From positions 19,453,001 to 19,517,000 of the forward strand of contig NC_083386.1 in NCBI RefSeq assembly GCF_031755915.1: DNA of 64,000 nt. Reading direction: 5' to 3'. The notes beneath the pieces are model-generated. The model was not told the DNA's origin. It was given only the letters and a program-made list of their open reading frames with translations, and searched no databases. Numbering within the stretch: the first letter of the stretch is position 1; each line of letters begins with the position of its first letter. Position numbers and translations under genes: made by a program. This stretch comes from Ziziphus jujuba (Eukaryota > Streptophyta > Magnoliopsida > Rosales > Rhamnaceae). Shown here one piece after another: positions 28,092-40,311 of this stretch.

Positions 28092-28807
28092 TGATACGAA
28101 TGTAGATCGACATGCTTCTAAACCCGTATTATACTAGCCCAGATCGAAATTGAGTTCAGATTCTAATGGTTACCTTGACCCCTAATCAACTTGTGATTAG
28201 AAACCTTGGTATATGTCGAAGACACCACAATAGGTAATGGATCTCCTATTGATAAGTTAATTTAATACACTCGATCTCTACTCGATGTTTTAGGTGTTCA
28301 AAGAGAACAAAGAAAATTCTTCTCGCAAATAATTTTTGAATAGTAATCTAAGTTGCTGTTCCATTGAAAAATAAGCCCTTAAATAGGCTAAAGTTACAAG
28401 AAATCCTAAAACAATCACGTTAAATTCGGCTAACATAGAAAGAGATTAGGAAAGTGCCGAATTTTTCCAAGTTTCCTAAACTAATTTGTATCAATTTATT
28501 CCTTAATTTTAAAATAGGAATTAATTAATTTACAATCAAAATAATAAAATATTAACCTTCCTAAATTAATTTATCCAACAAATAATTAAATAAAAACTAA
28601 AATAAAAGATTATTTCCTAAAATAAAACGTCAATTTCAGATTTGGAAAGTAGTTAACTAGCTTTCCAAATAAGCTGTCTTTATCTAATCATCAGCTAGTC
28701 TAGGCTCCAAATCAGTTCCAATATGCCATGTAGGATGCCAAATAGGAATAGTATCGGTTCCCACATATTGCCATTGATTGGAATAAATAAAGCTTGCTTG
28801 AAATGTT
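28092..28807 (-). mobile_element. Truncated LTR of the 'TGATGAG' Ty3/gypsy family
   Basis: The reverse complement matches the 3' two-thirds of the LTRs at 34592-35723 and 38545-39703: 'tggcatcctacatggcat', 'ctgatttggagcct', the 'aattaattcct' segment and the end ...GTATCA. It is cut at about 28807, exactly where the next element begins, while the block C copy continues to full length. So the break happened after the LTR inserted. Confidence 0.75.
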
Positions 28808-29349
28808 AATTTTGAAATTATTGTATCCACTATTGTTGTTGATAATTGTTTTAAAAGTGTTTTCTTACGTATAAACTGCTTTTAGGTAGTATCCAATTTT
28901 ATGCGGAAAGTTCATTTAGGGTTTCAGTAGAGATTTGTATGGGCTTTCCTTAGGAGGGACCATTTCAAGTGTATAGGAAGGACCCTAAGGATTATCCTAT
29001 CAATTTGATATTAGAGCGTTAGGTTTTTTTGTTCTTATATATTTGCACCTATGTTTGTGTCCATTTGCTTGAGATATATGCTTTATCATTTTTGCCATTT
29101 ATGTTCGTTCTTGATGTTGATATGTCAGCAATATGACACTTGAGTGGCACTACTATTTTCGTACAATATTATTTTATCCTTTAGACAATTGCATTCTATC
29201 TTGATATTTATGCTAAGTTGTGATACTTGAGTTGCAACTTCCTATTGTTTTTCAATGTTTGATTCATCCTTTCAAACATGTGTATTTATCACAGTTTTAT
29301 TAATTGGTTTGAAAGTGACTTTTGTGTTCACTTTTCTTTCATATTGATC

Positions 29350-32300
29350 TAGGATGCCTTCTAGATGTGGAGTATTAATTAGATTGTATAAGGGATGGAT
29401 AACATAAATTGTTTAGCTAAGATTTTGTCTAAGACTATTCAAAGTGTAGTTGTTAAGGTTGAAAGGCAGAGTGCTTTGTGTAATGCTCGACGATGACTTG
29501 ATAACGGTACTTCACTAGGTGTTCCTAATAAAGGATTATTCAAAATGAGCTATTACAGTTAAATGCTATTTGGTAGTATTGGTATTAGTAAGGGTAGTAT
29601 TGGTGTTAGGGGTTGTGGAATTTATGCAATCACATTTTTAAATGATACTAGTTCATAGTTAGTGGTTTGCATCAGTGGTTCTCAACATTTTAGATAGTTT
29701 AATGGTCACCACGATGGATAATCCAGGCATAATTATTGTGTTCATATAGCCGTTGTGGCAAATTTCACTTAGGGATTTGTTAGAAATAAATTGGATACTA
29801 ACATTATGGATAGCTTGGTCATTTCAAAAGAAAGTGCCCTAATTGGGCGTTTGTAATGCTGAAGCTTCTAGGTTTAGTCTTTTTTTTTTTTTTTTTTCCT
29901 TTTTCTTTCATCAACAGGCTGGTGGTGCTAGGAGATAGAGTACTAAAAAAGGACACGTTGATGGTACTTCTGCTAGCAGCTAAGTACAACTGAAACCTAG
30001 GAAAAAGTAATGGTTAAAAGGGATGACCATCAAACTAAGGTAGAGTTTTTTCCATGACACAAGTGAGATGATCAGGCTACTCCAAACATAGATATTGGTA
30101 TGATACATAAATTGTGTGACTTATGCATATACTTTTATCAACTATGTAAATATACATTTTTTCATATCACATAATTTGGTGACACATTCAAGTAGAAATC
30201 TTTAGTCTTTATGGTTGATTTGGATGTACAATCATGATTAGCAATCACAAATGGAAGTAAACTTAATTATTTTGGACTTTCAAGGCTTCTGTGTTATTTT
30301 GAAGATGGAAAAGTTTGCTACCAATTAAGCTTCATTGGATTTCTTTACAAGGATGTTATGTTTAGACAATCAAATCTACTAGAGGTGTTATCCTACAAAA
30401 GGTGCATAATTCTTCCTTAGGATTTATACATGTATTTTCTACATGATGTCTACTTTGTTTGAAGTGTATTTGATACTTAGCTCACATCTTGATACTTAAA
30501 TATCTTCATTCAGTTCATGACTTTACAAATGAAGGCCCGATGATCTTCCGAGTTGCCACCAAAATAGAATTTTAATAGTAGTTTTATTTATAGTTGCATG
30601 ATGTTAATATATGAGGAGAAACTAATAAAGATTCGCAACAAGAAAGACTATGTGTTTCATCCTGAGTCCTTGCCATGAAGAAAATATTGTAAAGGAACCA
30701 TGTAAATGAAGAATCTCCATGGAAACCTGTAGAGCAAATTCCAACATTCACAACTTTCCTGCTTCCACGAATATGAAATTATGAGGACAGTTTAAAAGTG
30801 GTCTTCATATTTCTTGTAGTTCATGTGCAAACATCAATTTTGGATTATCAGAGGCAAGAAGATTATTTTTATAGTAGACAATTGGGCGATTTCAGACGAG
30901 ATTGGAGTTTTTATAGCTAATAGCAGATTACTGATGTTGAAAGATTATGGGGCATAGGCAGGCCAAACTGTAGGAGGTTCCACTTGCACTAGGCAGCATT
31001 CTACCACTACAGCTAGAGATAAAGATGAGAAAGTATGATAGGTAGGTAAATGTAGAGTGTTCATCGTGACCCGACACCTAGATCGTTCTGATGGTGTGAT
31101 TAAGAATAGTTTATACCCATATTTTATGCTATTGACAGATGCTTAAGAATAGTTTTTTATAGAGAATAAAAATGACTGAACTCAGGTTTGGTTTTTGTTT
31201 TATTACAGGACTTTTGCTTTTTAAGAGGTGTATTGGATACTTAACTCTCCTAGTTGATACTTTTCAATGGTTTCTCACCTTTAAAGGTATTGTTGGTTTT
31301 GAGGATGTACAAAGACTAAAAGATTAGATGGATCCTTTTTTCTTCACTAGTTTAAGGATTTAGTATTTAATCTCTTGTTAATTGGTTATGATATTAATAT
31401 TAAGACTTAAATTTCTTTATTACTAGGTATAAACTCTTGGAGTCTGCTCAAATTTGTAAGAAAAATGTGCCTTTCTTAAAAATGATATTTGGGTTGATGA
31501 GAGAGCTTGAATTTAATATTTTGGATGTTTGTTTCTATTTGTATTTTAATTTGGTAGTTGTTAATATATTTGGTTACTTGTGGGTTGATAATCTTGATTA
31601 TTATACTAGGCTTTATGAGAGATTTGAAGACCTTTTATTAGAATAAATGTGAAAATTTTGTTTTGTGGCTCTGGTAAATTAATGAGTAGGATCATGTTGA
31701 TCGATGACTAGAGGATCATAGAATTAGTGAAGAATGTAGACCTTATAATTGTGAGAATGAGAAGTCGAGAGGAAAAGCAAGAAATATGATCTCACTTTTA
31801 ATTTTCTATCACTAGTAGTTGGTTTGAGGAAATTAGACTTAAATTATAAAAATATTTTTAGTTTTGACGGATGAATTATTAGAGTTAGTTATAAACAGTA
31901 AGAGATGTGATTTTTGTATGAGTGATATTAATGGTTATGAGATGACTTTTTAATTGATTGCTAGAAGATACATTCTTATGTAATTTTTAATTTTGGAAGT
32001 TTAATAGAGACCTCATATTACCATTATGATTCTTGTGGATTTGCTGTTGATATCAGGAGTTGGTTTTGTTTTGGTTTATTTGTGAAGATATTAGAGTTTG
32101 TTTTGTATTGTAGTTATGGTACTAGAAAGGTTGACTATTTTGGTAAGGTTTAAAGGTGCTACCCTTTTAAGGTTAGAAAGTGAGTACTTACTGATTTTGC
32201 TTTGTGGCATTCATGTTCTCTAAGTATGAGCTTGGTTGGGTTGACTATGATCTGTCATACAGGTAATTCTGCTAATGGAAAGTTTATAGATTCTTAGAGA

Positions 32301-32400
32301 ATGGAAGTTATGTTGGATTACAAACGATAAGACCATATGGTGTTAGCATTCTTACATGTTCCAATAACAAGGTATGAAATTTCGTAGATAAAATTTTCCT
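29350..32400 (+). pseudogene. Remains of a gypsy gag-pol polyprotein
   Basis: About 29736-29778 reads CSYSRCGKFHLGIC, a CCHC-like zinc knuckle of gag, and a second one follows (GHFKRKCPN, 29820-29848) with stops. About 30255-30350 reads EVNLIILDFQGFCVILKME then FATN and ASLDF, the segment linking protease and reverse transcriptase in gypsy polyproteins. Frames are broken throughout, and recognisable reverse transcriptase and integrase cores are missing, so part of pol is deleted or decayed beyond sight. An open stretch at 31437-31646 in the same region is not recognisable. Confidence 0.6.
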
Positions 32401-34591
32401 AAAGGGGTAAGTTATAACAATACATCCCAAGAAGACACTCAGAAGTTGAAATTTTGAGCGGTTTGACCAATGTTGACTAAGTTTAACAAAATTGGATTCT
32501 TACGTGGGATAAAATTTGACTCTTTGAAATAAAATTTAGATGTTTGTACCATTGTGTAGAGCTCATCAATACAAATTCATAGATTGGTAACACATCTAAT
32601 TCTAAGTTATGATTAAATAGTATGGTTTTAACAAATTTTAAATATAAGTATTTTTATATGTGTCCAAACTAGTTTAAGTTTTTGTCTGTTATTAATCCAA
32701 AGGTCTATATATACATACGGAAGCATGCCAACTACTAAACAATTCAAAAAATACCCAAAATATCTCACCCTCAAAACACAAGCAGACCCGCAAAAGGTCA
32801 AGTTGACTTGCAACCCACCTCCCTCCACCATTGGGTTTGACAAAATTGATCAGTTTCTTGCTATTGAAATAGTACGCATGTCAACCACCATTATTGCCCA
32901 CCCTTGGGTGACCTCAACCACAAAATTATATGCTGAACTACCATCGGTCGCACCTAGATCAGGTTTACGAAGCTAGCAATATTGCTCTAATCAGGTCATA
33001 AGAATTTGGCCATTTCAAGCCCTCTCATACCTATTACCCATCTATTTTGGACTTTCTAAATTCGAATATGACTCTTTTTTAGTTATATTCTAAGTCATTT
33101 GTTGGATATGAAGAATTGAAGTTAGTTGAAATTTTAATTCCATTTTATAACCACCACGGGCGACAATTCAACAAGGTGAGCTTACCATCTTATTACCCAT
33201 TCCAAAAGTTTAGTTTGATATATAATTTATCAATTTTGGTTAAGGTTTGGACAGTTACTCAAGATGGGTTAGTTTGTATAAATAATAGATAAAATTAAAC
33301 TGTGTTTGGATAACCTAGGATAAATTAAAGTTGGAGTTACATTTGTAATTACTACTAGGACCCAATAGACGGTTCAATTTTATGAAATTGGCCATAAGGT
33401 AAAAATCTCTAAGTTTGGGTGTCGGGTCCTTAGGGTTCATAGTATAATTGGATTCTTTATTGTCCAATTTTTGTAATCTTGGAGTTGTAAAGTTATTTTA
33501 ACACATTTGATACACACAAATATTTTTGGTTTAATTTTTGAAGCCTATAACATATTTTATTATTATTTAGCCATCGGCACGGATATTGGAGGTAATTTGG
33601 CAGAGGATTTATGAGTAAACTTTTATTTTGAAAAATGATTTTGGGGAATTTATATATTTAATTATGATACATATTATACCTAGAAACTATTATAATCATA
33701 TACTTTAGTTTGTTCTATGGGAAAATATTTGATGTATCATTTTTCTAGTATATTACAAAAGTTGTATCTATAGAATTATGTTTACTGTATATTATTATTA
33801 TTATTGGTATTATATATGATGATACTTGTAGAAATATTTTATTATGATGATAATGGATTTTTTTTAATTATATATATATATATATATTTATATTTTAGAT
33901 TGTGGGCTGGATACTGGTTTCTAAATTTATTAATATACCATACTGTACAATGATTATGAATTTGATGGATTTCAGCTACGTGCGCTTTATTAACCATCAC
34001 TTACTTGATCACATGATTATCAAGGTTGGATGAGAAGTTTCAATTTGCAATGCCTTAAAACACTAGGGCTATATAATAGTTTCCCCTCCTCACTAGTTTA
34101 CGGCATACTAGGATGCCACGTGTGATCCTATGACAAGCTATGGTTCATAGGGATATTATATGGTACATTGAGATATTACAAAAATATATATATATATATT
34201 TATAAGGATATGATATACAGGGAATATGATGTACAGGGAGTATAGTATACCGAGTTATGATTTATGGATATAGATTTTATATGAACTATAATATATGAAA
34301 ATGTTATTTTACTTATAAAATTATGGAAACTATGGATACTATCCATTTTTATTCTATAGAATATGAGATGTGTTATGTTTGGAAATAATTATGGGTTTTG
34401 TGAAAGCTGTTTCAAGAAAAAAAAACTTTCATGGAGTGAAAATGAGGTTTTAAAGGATAACATGATTATTTTCATACTATACTATTTGTTTACTTACTTA
34501 GCTTGTCTTATAATTTTATTTCTTTTTAACAATTCCCCTAGACCTCAGCTGACATGTTACATATATCACGTCTAAATATATTCATTGTTGG

Positions 34592-35723
34592 TGATGAGAA
34601 TCTGTCCGTACCCGTACAACTGACTACCTGTTACGGTGCTGATACTTTACAAATGAAGACGAGACCAACCACTAGGGCACAAGCTAGGGAATTCAAAGAA
34701 AATCTGGTTAGCTTCATGCAAGAAGTGACTCAATCTCAAGAGGACATGACGTTATCTGAAAAACCAAAGCCCGTCTTGTGTATCCAAGTCACCAAGGCAG
34801 AAATGGACCAGGCAAGCTGTTTTGGTACATTTTTTGGCCCCGAGCAGCAAGGAATGGATTCAACACTTTGTGACCTCAATTTATATCACCAAAAGGCCAT
34901 GGAATCATGACAACGTAGAAGCAAATGCAATCAAAGAGCTCATTTGGGCATAGCCTTTCTTTTTGGCCGAAATTGTCACTTTAGGTGCTGACTTTGACTT
35001 CTTTTGTTGATCAAGCAAGCTTGACTTATTCCAATCAAAGGGAAACCTATGGGAATAATTATCAATCATATTTGGCATCCTACATGGCATATGGGAGCTG
35101 ATTTGGAGCCTAACTAGCTGGAGATTGGATAAAAATAGCTTAGTTGTCAACTAGTCAACTAGTTTCCTAATTTGAGTTTGACTTTTTGTTTTGGGAAACT
35201 ATCTTCTATTTTGGTTTTTATTTGTTTATTTGCTGGAAAAATCAACTGAGAAATAAAATTTTATTATTTTGATTGTAAATTAATTAATTCCTAATTCAAA
35301 ATAAAGAAATTAATTAATACAAATTAGTTTAGGAAAGGAAGGTGAAATTCGGCCAAACATAGTTTCCTATTCTCTATGGCCTGTTTTGACCTAATTCTTT
35401 AGGGTTTTATTTTGTGTTTTAAAACCTATTCAAAAGATTATTTTCTCAATAAAATTAAGTACATTATTCATACGGAAAAATATTTGTGAGAAAGAATTCT
35501 CTTTATTCTGTTTGAACACCTAAAACACCTAATAGAATTAAAGTGTTTCAGTTTGATTTATCAATAGGACATCCATCATCTATTGTGGTGTCTTCATTAA
35601 TTACCAAGGTTTCCAGTCACAAGTTGATTAGGGGTTAAGGTGATCATTAGAACCCGAACTTAATTTTTCGATCTGGACTAATATAATATGGGCTTAGGAG
35701 CAAGTCGACCTAGGTTCATATCA
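34592..35723 (+). repeat. 5' LTR of the nested element
   Basis: The 118-codon frame at 34554-34910 covers TRAQAREFKENLVSFMQEV, a polyprotein C-terminal motif, so in this family pol reads into the LTR. The U3/R region continues with AT-rich sequence and ends at the PBS. Confidence 0.85.
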
Positions 35724-36887
35724 TTTGGTATCAGAGCCGAATTTTGTTCAAGTTTGATCTATCTTATTTTCTCTACTTTATTTTGTATTAATCCACAATT
35801 TTAGCATTAGGTTAAGGTTGCTTCTACCTCATTCACATTCTACATAAAATATAAAATAAAATAAAAACCATATTTTTCTTCATTGCCGAATTTGTCTCTT
35901 TGTTTTAGCCAAATTTTTGTTTTCTAGTTTGTTGGTTGTTTTGCATCATAGTTCTTCGTAATTTGGTTTATTTTTTATTTTAATTTTTTGTTTTAATCCT
36001 AATTAGTTACATTCATATATTAAAAAAAAAAAAAGGAGTTTGAAATCATATTGCATTAAAATCCAAAAATTGTGCAATTTGTTTTTGTTGAAAGTTAGTC
36101 TCGGGTTTGGTGGAATTTTTGGTGTTGAATTACAATTTTTAATGTTGATTCTTGCTACTGAACTTGTGTTTATATTCTGTGAGTAGATAAATAAAAAAAA
36201 AAAAAGAGAGAGAGGAAAGATAGAAAAGCCGAATACTGAAAAAAAAAAAAAAAAAGGATTTACAAAAGGCTAGTTTTAGTTGAAGTTTGGAATTCGTATT
36301 TGTTTGCTGAAAAATTGTTGGAGTTGCTGAGTTATTGCCTATTTGTTCAATATTTCATTGCTGAAAAATTGAATTTTGAGTGCTAAAATTGTTTGGATTA
36401 AAATTGGTAAAGGATTTGATACAAATACTTAAATTACAAGAACGACAACTAACAACTATTCCATATTTTGTTCAAAGTTGTTCTTGTTTATTGTTTGAAT
36501 CTCTTTTCTAAATTTTATCCTTGAATTATTAGTTTCTTAATATTCTGGTCAGTTCTTTATTGATTCCAAAAATTGCTTGTTGAATTACCTTATTTTTTGT
36601 TAGTTAGACCGAGACTAGGTTTTGTCAATTCACTTGGTATTAGTTCGTTTTAGTTGCTGTTTTATTGATAAGTTTAATTAAAGCATACTTGTGATCTAGT
36701 TTATGTTTTGTGTGTGTTTTAATTAGAACATTGACATATTTTTATGAGTGGAAAAAGGCAAGAGAGTGTGAGCTTAAAAGAGGATAAAAGCCGAAACTAG
36801 TGTGCAAACACGAGTGTCAAGATCTTATTTGAGTGAGACAAGTGAGGGAGTGATTTTGGTAAGAATTTTTGTGTTATTTATACTAAC

Positions 36888-38544
36888 ATGGAAGATTCAA
36901 GGATGAGAAGAGGAGACGGCTCATTTAGAATTAATGAAAAAGAATCCATAGGATTCAAGGGTGACTCTCGAGTAATAGGAAGTGGAGGTGAACCTACTGA
37001 TATGATGGCGGTCTTAGAACAACTTCAAAGGATGAATGCTCACTTTGATCACCTAGATCAAATTATGGAAAAATTAGAAACATCACAAGATGGGCTGAAT
37101 CCAAGGTTTGATACACATGGAGGCCCAGGTCGAGGTTGAGGAGGTCATGGATGGCCTAGGGAAGAATTTGAAAGAGGTAATTTTGGCAATGATTTTGAAG
37201 AGGGGGTCGATGGTATTTTTGCATACCAAAGAAGGCCAACCCGTGGGAGACATGGGAGGAAGATGATGATTTTGGAAACATTAAGGTCAACATACCACCA
37301 TTCATAGAAAAGAGTGATCCGAAGGCTTACTTAGAGTGGGAGGAGAGAATGAAGATGATATTCAATTGTCATAACTATTCAGAGGTTAAGAAGGTTAAAT
37401 TTTGCTGCTTTGGAATTTGGACATTATGCACTCCAATGGTGGATAAATGAGCAAAGTATCCGAATGAGAGTTGGTGATGAATTGATTACTACTTAGCGAC
37501 AAATGAAAGGAGCCATGAGAAAGAGATTTGTGCCGACTCACTATCATATGTTGCCGCTTCAAAGACTCCAATCATTAACTTAAGGAAGCAGGACCGTGGA
37601 GAATTAGTACAAAGAGATGGAGATGCTCATGATGGGGCTAAATATGAATGAGGATCATGAGACAACCATGGCGAGGTTTTTGGGTGGTTTCGCGAGATAG
37701 CCAACCAAGTGGAGCTTCAACAATATGTAGAATTGGAGGAGATGCTTTATGTGGCCATCAATATTGAAAATCAATTCAAGAGGAGGGGTAGCTCACAGAG
37801 GTAAGGATTCAATTTTTATTGTTATGGATAGGTTTTCTAAGATTACACATTTTATTGCATGTAATAAAACTGATGATGCAACTAATATAGCTAATTTGTT
37901 CTTTAAGGAAATTGTAAGATTGCATGGAATACCAAGGACTATTATTTCGAATAGGGATGCTAAGATCTTAAATTATTTTTGGCAAAGTTTGTTGGCTAAG
38001 TTAGGAACTAAATTTTTATTTTCAACTACTTGTCATCCACAAACTGATGGACAAACTAAAGTAGTAAATAGAACTTTGTCGACATTGTTGAGAGCATTAA
38101 TAAGTAGAAATTTAAGAACATGGGAAGAATAATCCTTTGATTCCTTTAGATTTAACACATTCACTTTAACATACTAATGTAGATAGAAAGTAAAAAGCTG
38201 ATTTTGTAAAGAAGATTCATGAGAAGACAAAACAAACATTAAGAGGAGGATGGAACAATATGCAAAGAATGCTAATCAAGGCCGAATAAAAGTTTTATTT
38301 GAAGCTGGAGATTAGGTTTTTTACACCTAAGAAAAGAGAGGTTTCTTGAACAAACAAAGTCAAAGCTTATACCTCGAGCGGATAGACCTTTTCAAGTTTT
38401 GGAAAGGATCAATAAGAATGCTTGTAAACTTGACTTGCCAGGTGAGTATAATGTGAGTGCTAAATTTAATGTTGCTGATTTATCTCCATTTGCTGCAGGT
38501 GATGACTTTGATTTGAGGGAAAATCCTTTTCAAGAGGAGGGGAA
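36888..38544 (+). pseudogene. gag joined to integrase by deletion (nested element)
   Basis: The gag start is MEDSRMRRGDGSF (36888), with stops and frameshifts. Retrotransposon gag follows at 37290-37400 (IPPFIEKSDPKAYLEWEERM) and ends near [13 protein letters not shown] (37755-37788). It then switches without a gap to the integrase core ([18 protein letters not shown], 37804-37860), where the frame stays open to 38132 with [20 protein letters not shown] and [18 protein letters not shown]. The integrase C-terminus (LDLPGEYNVSAKFNVADLSP, 38430-38485) runs up to the 3' LTR. Zinc knuckle, protease, reverse transcriptase and RNase H are missing. It cannot move by itself. Confidence 0.85.
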
Positions 38545-39703
38545 TGATGAGAATTCGCCGGTACCCATATAACTGACTACCCGCTGAGGTGCTGATCTTT
38601 TACAAATAAAGATGAGACTAATCACTAGGGCACAAGCTAGGAAATTTAAGGATAATATGGTTAGCTTCATTCAAGATGTGACTCAATCTCAAAAGGGCAT
38701 GAAATTATCCGAAGAACCAAAGCCCATCTTGTGTATGCAAGTCATGAAGGTGCAAATAGACCCAACAAGCTGTTTTGGTACATTTTTAGACCCTGGGCAG
38801 CAAGGAATGGATTCAACACTTTGTGATCTCAATTGATATCACCAAGAGGCCATGGAATCATGTCAAGGCAAAAGCAAAAGCAATGAAAGAGCTCATTTGC
38901 GCATAGCCTTTCTTTTTGGCCGAAATTGTCACTTTAGGTGCTGGCTTTAACTTCTTTTGTTGATCAAGCAAGTTTGACTTATTCCAATCAAGAGGCAACA
39001 TATGAGAATCATCATCAATCCTATTTGGCATCTTACATGGCATATAGGAGCTGATTTGGAGCCTAAACTAGTTGGAGATTGAATAAAAATAACTTAGTTG
39101 TCAACTAGTCAACTAGTTTCCTAATTTGAGTTTGACTTTTTGTTTTAGAAAATTATCTTTTATTTTGGTTTTTATTTGTTTATTTGCTGGACAAATCAAC
39201 TTAGAAAAGTTAGAATTTTATTATTTTGATTGTAAAGAATTTTATTATTTTGATTGTAAGTTAATTAATTCCTAATTCAAAATAAAGGAATTAATTAATA
39301 CAAATTAGTTTAGGAAAGGAATGTGAAATTCGGCCAAGCATAGTTTCCTATTCTCTATGGCCTGTTTTAACCTAATTGTTTAGGGTTTTATTTGTGTTTT
39401 CAAACCTATTTAAAGGCTTATCTTCTCAATAAAATTAAGTACATTATGCATACAAAAAAATATTTATGAGAAAGAATTCTCTTTATTCTATTTGAACACC
39501 TAAAACACCTAACAGAAATCAACTGTTTTAGTTTGACTTATCAATATAACATCCATCACCTATTGTAGTGTCTTCATGATATACCAAGGTTTCTAGTCAT
39601 AAATTGATTAGGGGTTAAGGTGACCATTATAACCTGAATTTAATTTTTCGATCTGGACTAATATAATATAGGTTTAGGAGCAAGTCGACCTAGGATTGTA
39701 TCA
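38545..39703 (+). repeat. 3' LTR of the nested element
   Basis: A full-length partner of 34592-35723 with many scattered differences and a small duplication of 'gaattttattattttgattgta' type sequence near 39230. The visible divergence between the two LTRs says the insertion is not recent. Confidence 0.85.
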
Positions 39704-39894
39704 ATTGGTCTATTATTATGTTGCTGATATATTGTTCCTTTCGAAAGTATTTTTTTACATATTAATTGCTTTTGGGGTAATATATGATTTTATGGCAAAG
39801 ATTTTGACGGTGTTTCAATAGAGATTTTGATAGGGCTTTGCCTAGGCATAGCCATTTTAAATATCCAAGAAAGACCCCGAAGGTATTCCTATCA

Positions 39895-40311
39895 TAATAC
39901 AAGTAGGCTTCAACTCAAAGTTATTTGCATTGATAGGTTGCCTTCTGATACCTGGAAGATGCTCAATTGTAGTCTAGTCCTAAATAAATCTTAGTTGTGG
40001 AGGTGCATCACTGGTTTGATTCTCCAACATTGCTTCCAACTTATTTTCTTGTAGTCTTCCTACTTTCATTAGATTATGCAAAGTTTTCTCAATTTCCAAA
40101 TTGTAAGGCATAATAACCAGATTTTGACTTTTTCACATTTACCTACAAAAAAGCAAGAAACTAAAACTAAGCAACATTAACAAAAAATTCAAAGTAAACA
40201 CAACAAAAGTAAAAACTCTTAAATTAAAATTAACTAGCTTAACTTCAATATTAGATAAAGTAGAAGAACTAAAAACAACTCAATCCCCAGCAATGGTGCC
40301 ATAAACTTAAT
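39895..40311 (-). pseudogene. Leader and gag-start remnant of a minus-strand LTR element
   Basis: Adjacent to the LTR at 40312-41941, this has a PBS-like site on minus (about 40283-40301, GGCACCATTGCTGGGGATTG; usual form GGCGCCGTTGCCGGGG). The minus strand carries a protein-like piece with LEIEKTLHNLMKVGRLQENK, of the kind seen in leader or gag regions. The rest of the element is gone, cut by the end of the neighbouring gypsy LTR at 39894. Confidence 0.45.

Larger units (their letters stand above)
34592..39703 (+). mobile_element. Nested Ty3/gypsy element with internal deletion
   Basis: Two LTRs (34592-35723, 1132 bp; 38545-39703, 1159 bp) both start TGATGAGAAT and end TATCA, giving TGAT...ATCA termini. 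The flanking GTTGG (34587-34591) and ATTGG (39704-39708) differ at one base and are the target-site duplication. A primer-binding site TGGTATCAGAGCC (35726-35738, initiator Met tRNA) follows the 5' LTR. The internal region is only about 2.8 kb, far shorter than a complete element, because protease, reverse transcriptase and RNase H are absent. It is inserted in the 3' LTR of the older gypsy element. Confidence 0.9.
28808..39894 (+). mobile_element. Decayed Ty3/gypsy element, 5' truncated, host of a nested element
   Basis: The right end of the 5' LTR remains (28808-29002), ending CCTATCA and followed by a PBS-like 'tttgatattagagcg' (initiator-Met type, mutated). The internal region runs to a purine tract 'aaaggggtaag' near 32401. 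The 3' LTR is 32413-34591 continued at 39704-39894 (total about 2.37 kb), and its last 190 bp match the 5' LTR remnant. The two parts of the 3' LTR are separated by the nested element. LTR length and the 'ggtatgaaatttcgtaga' segment before the purine tract suggest the Tekay/Del lineage; that is inference. Confidence 0.75.
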
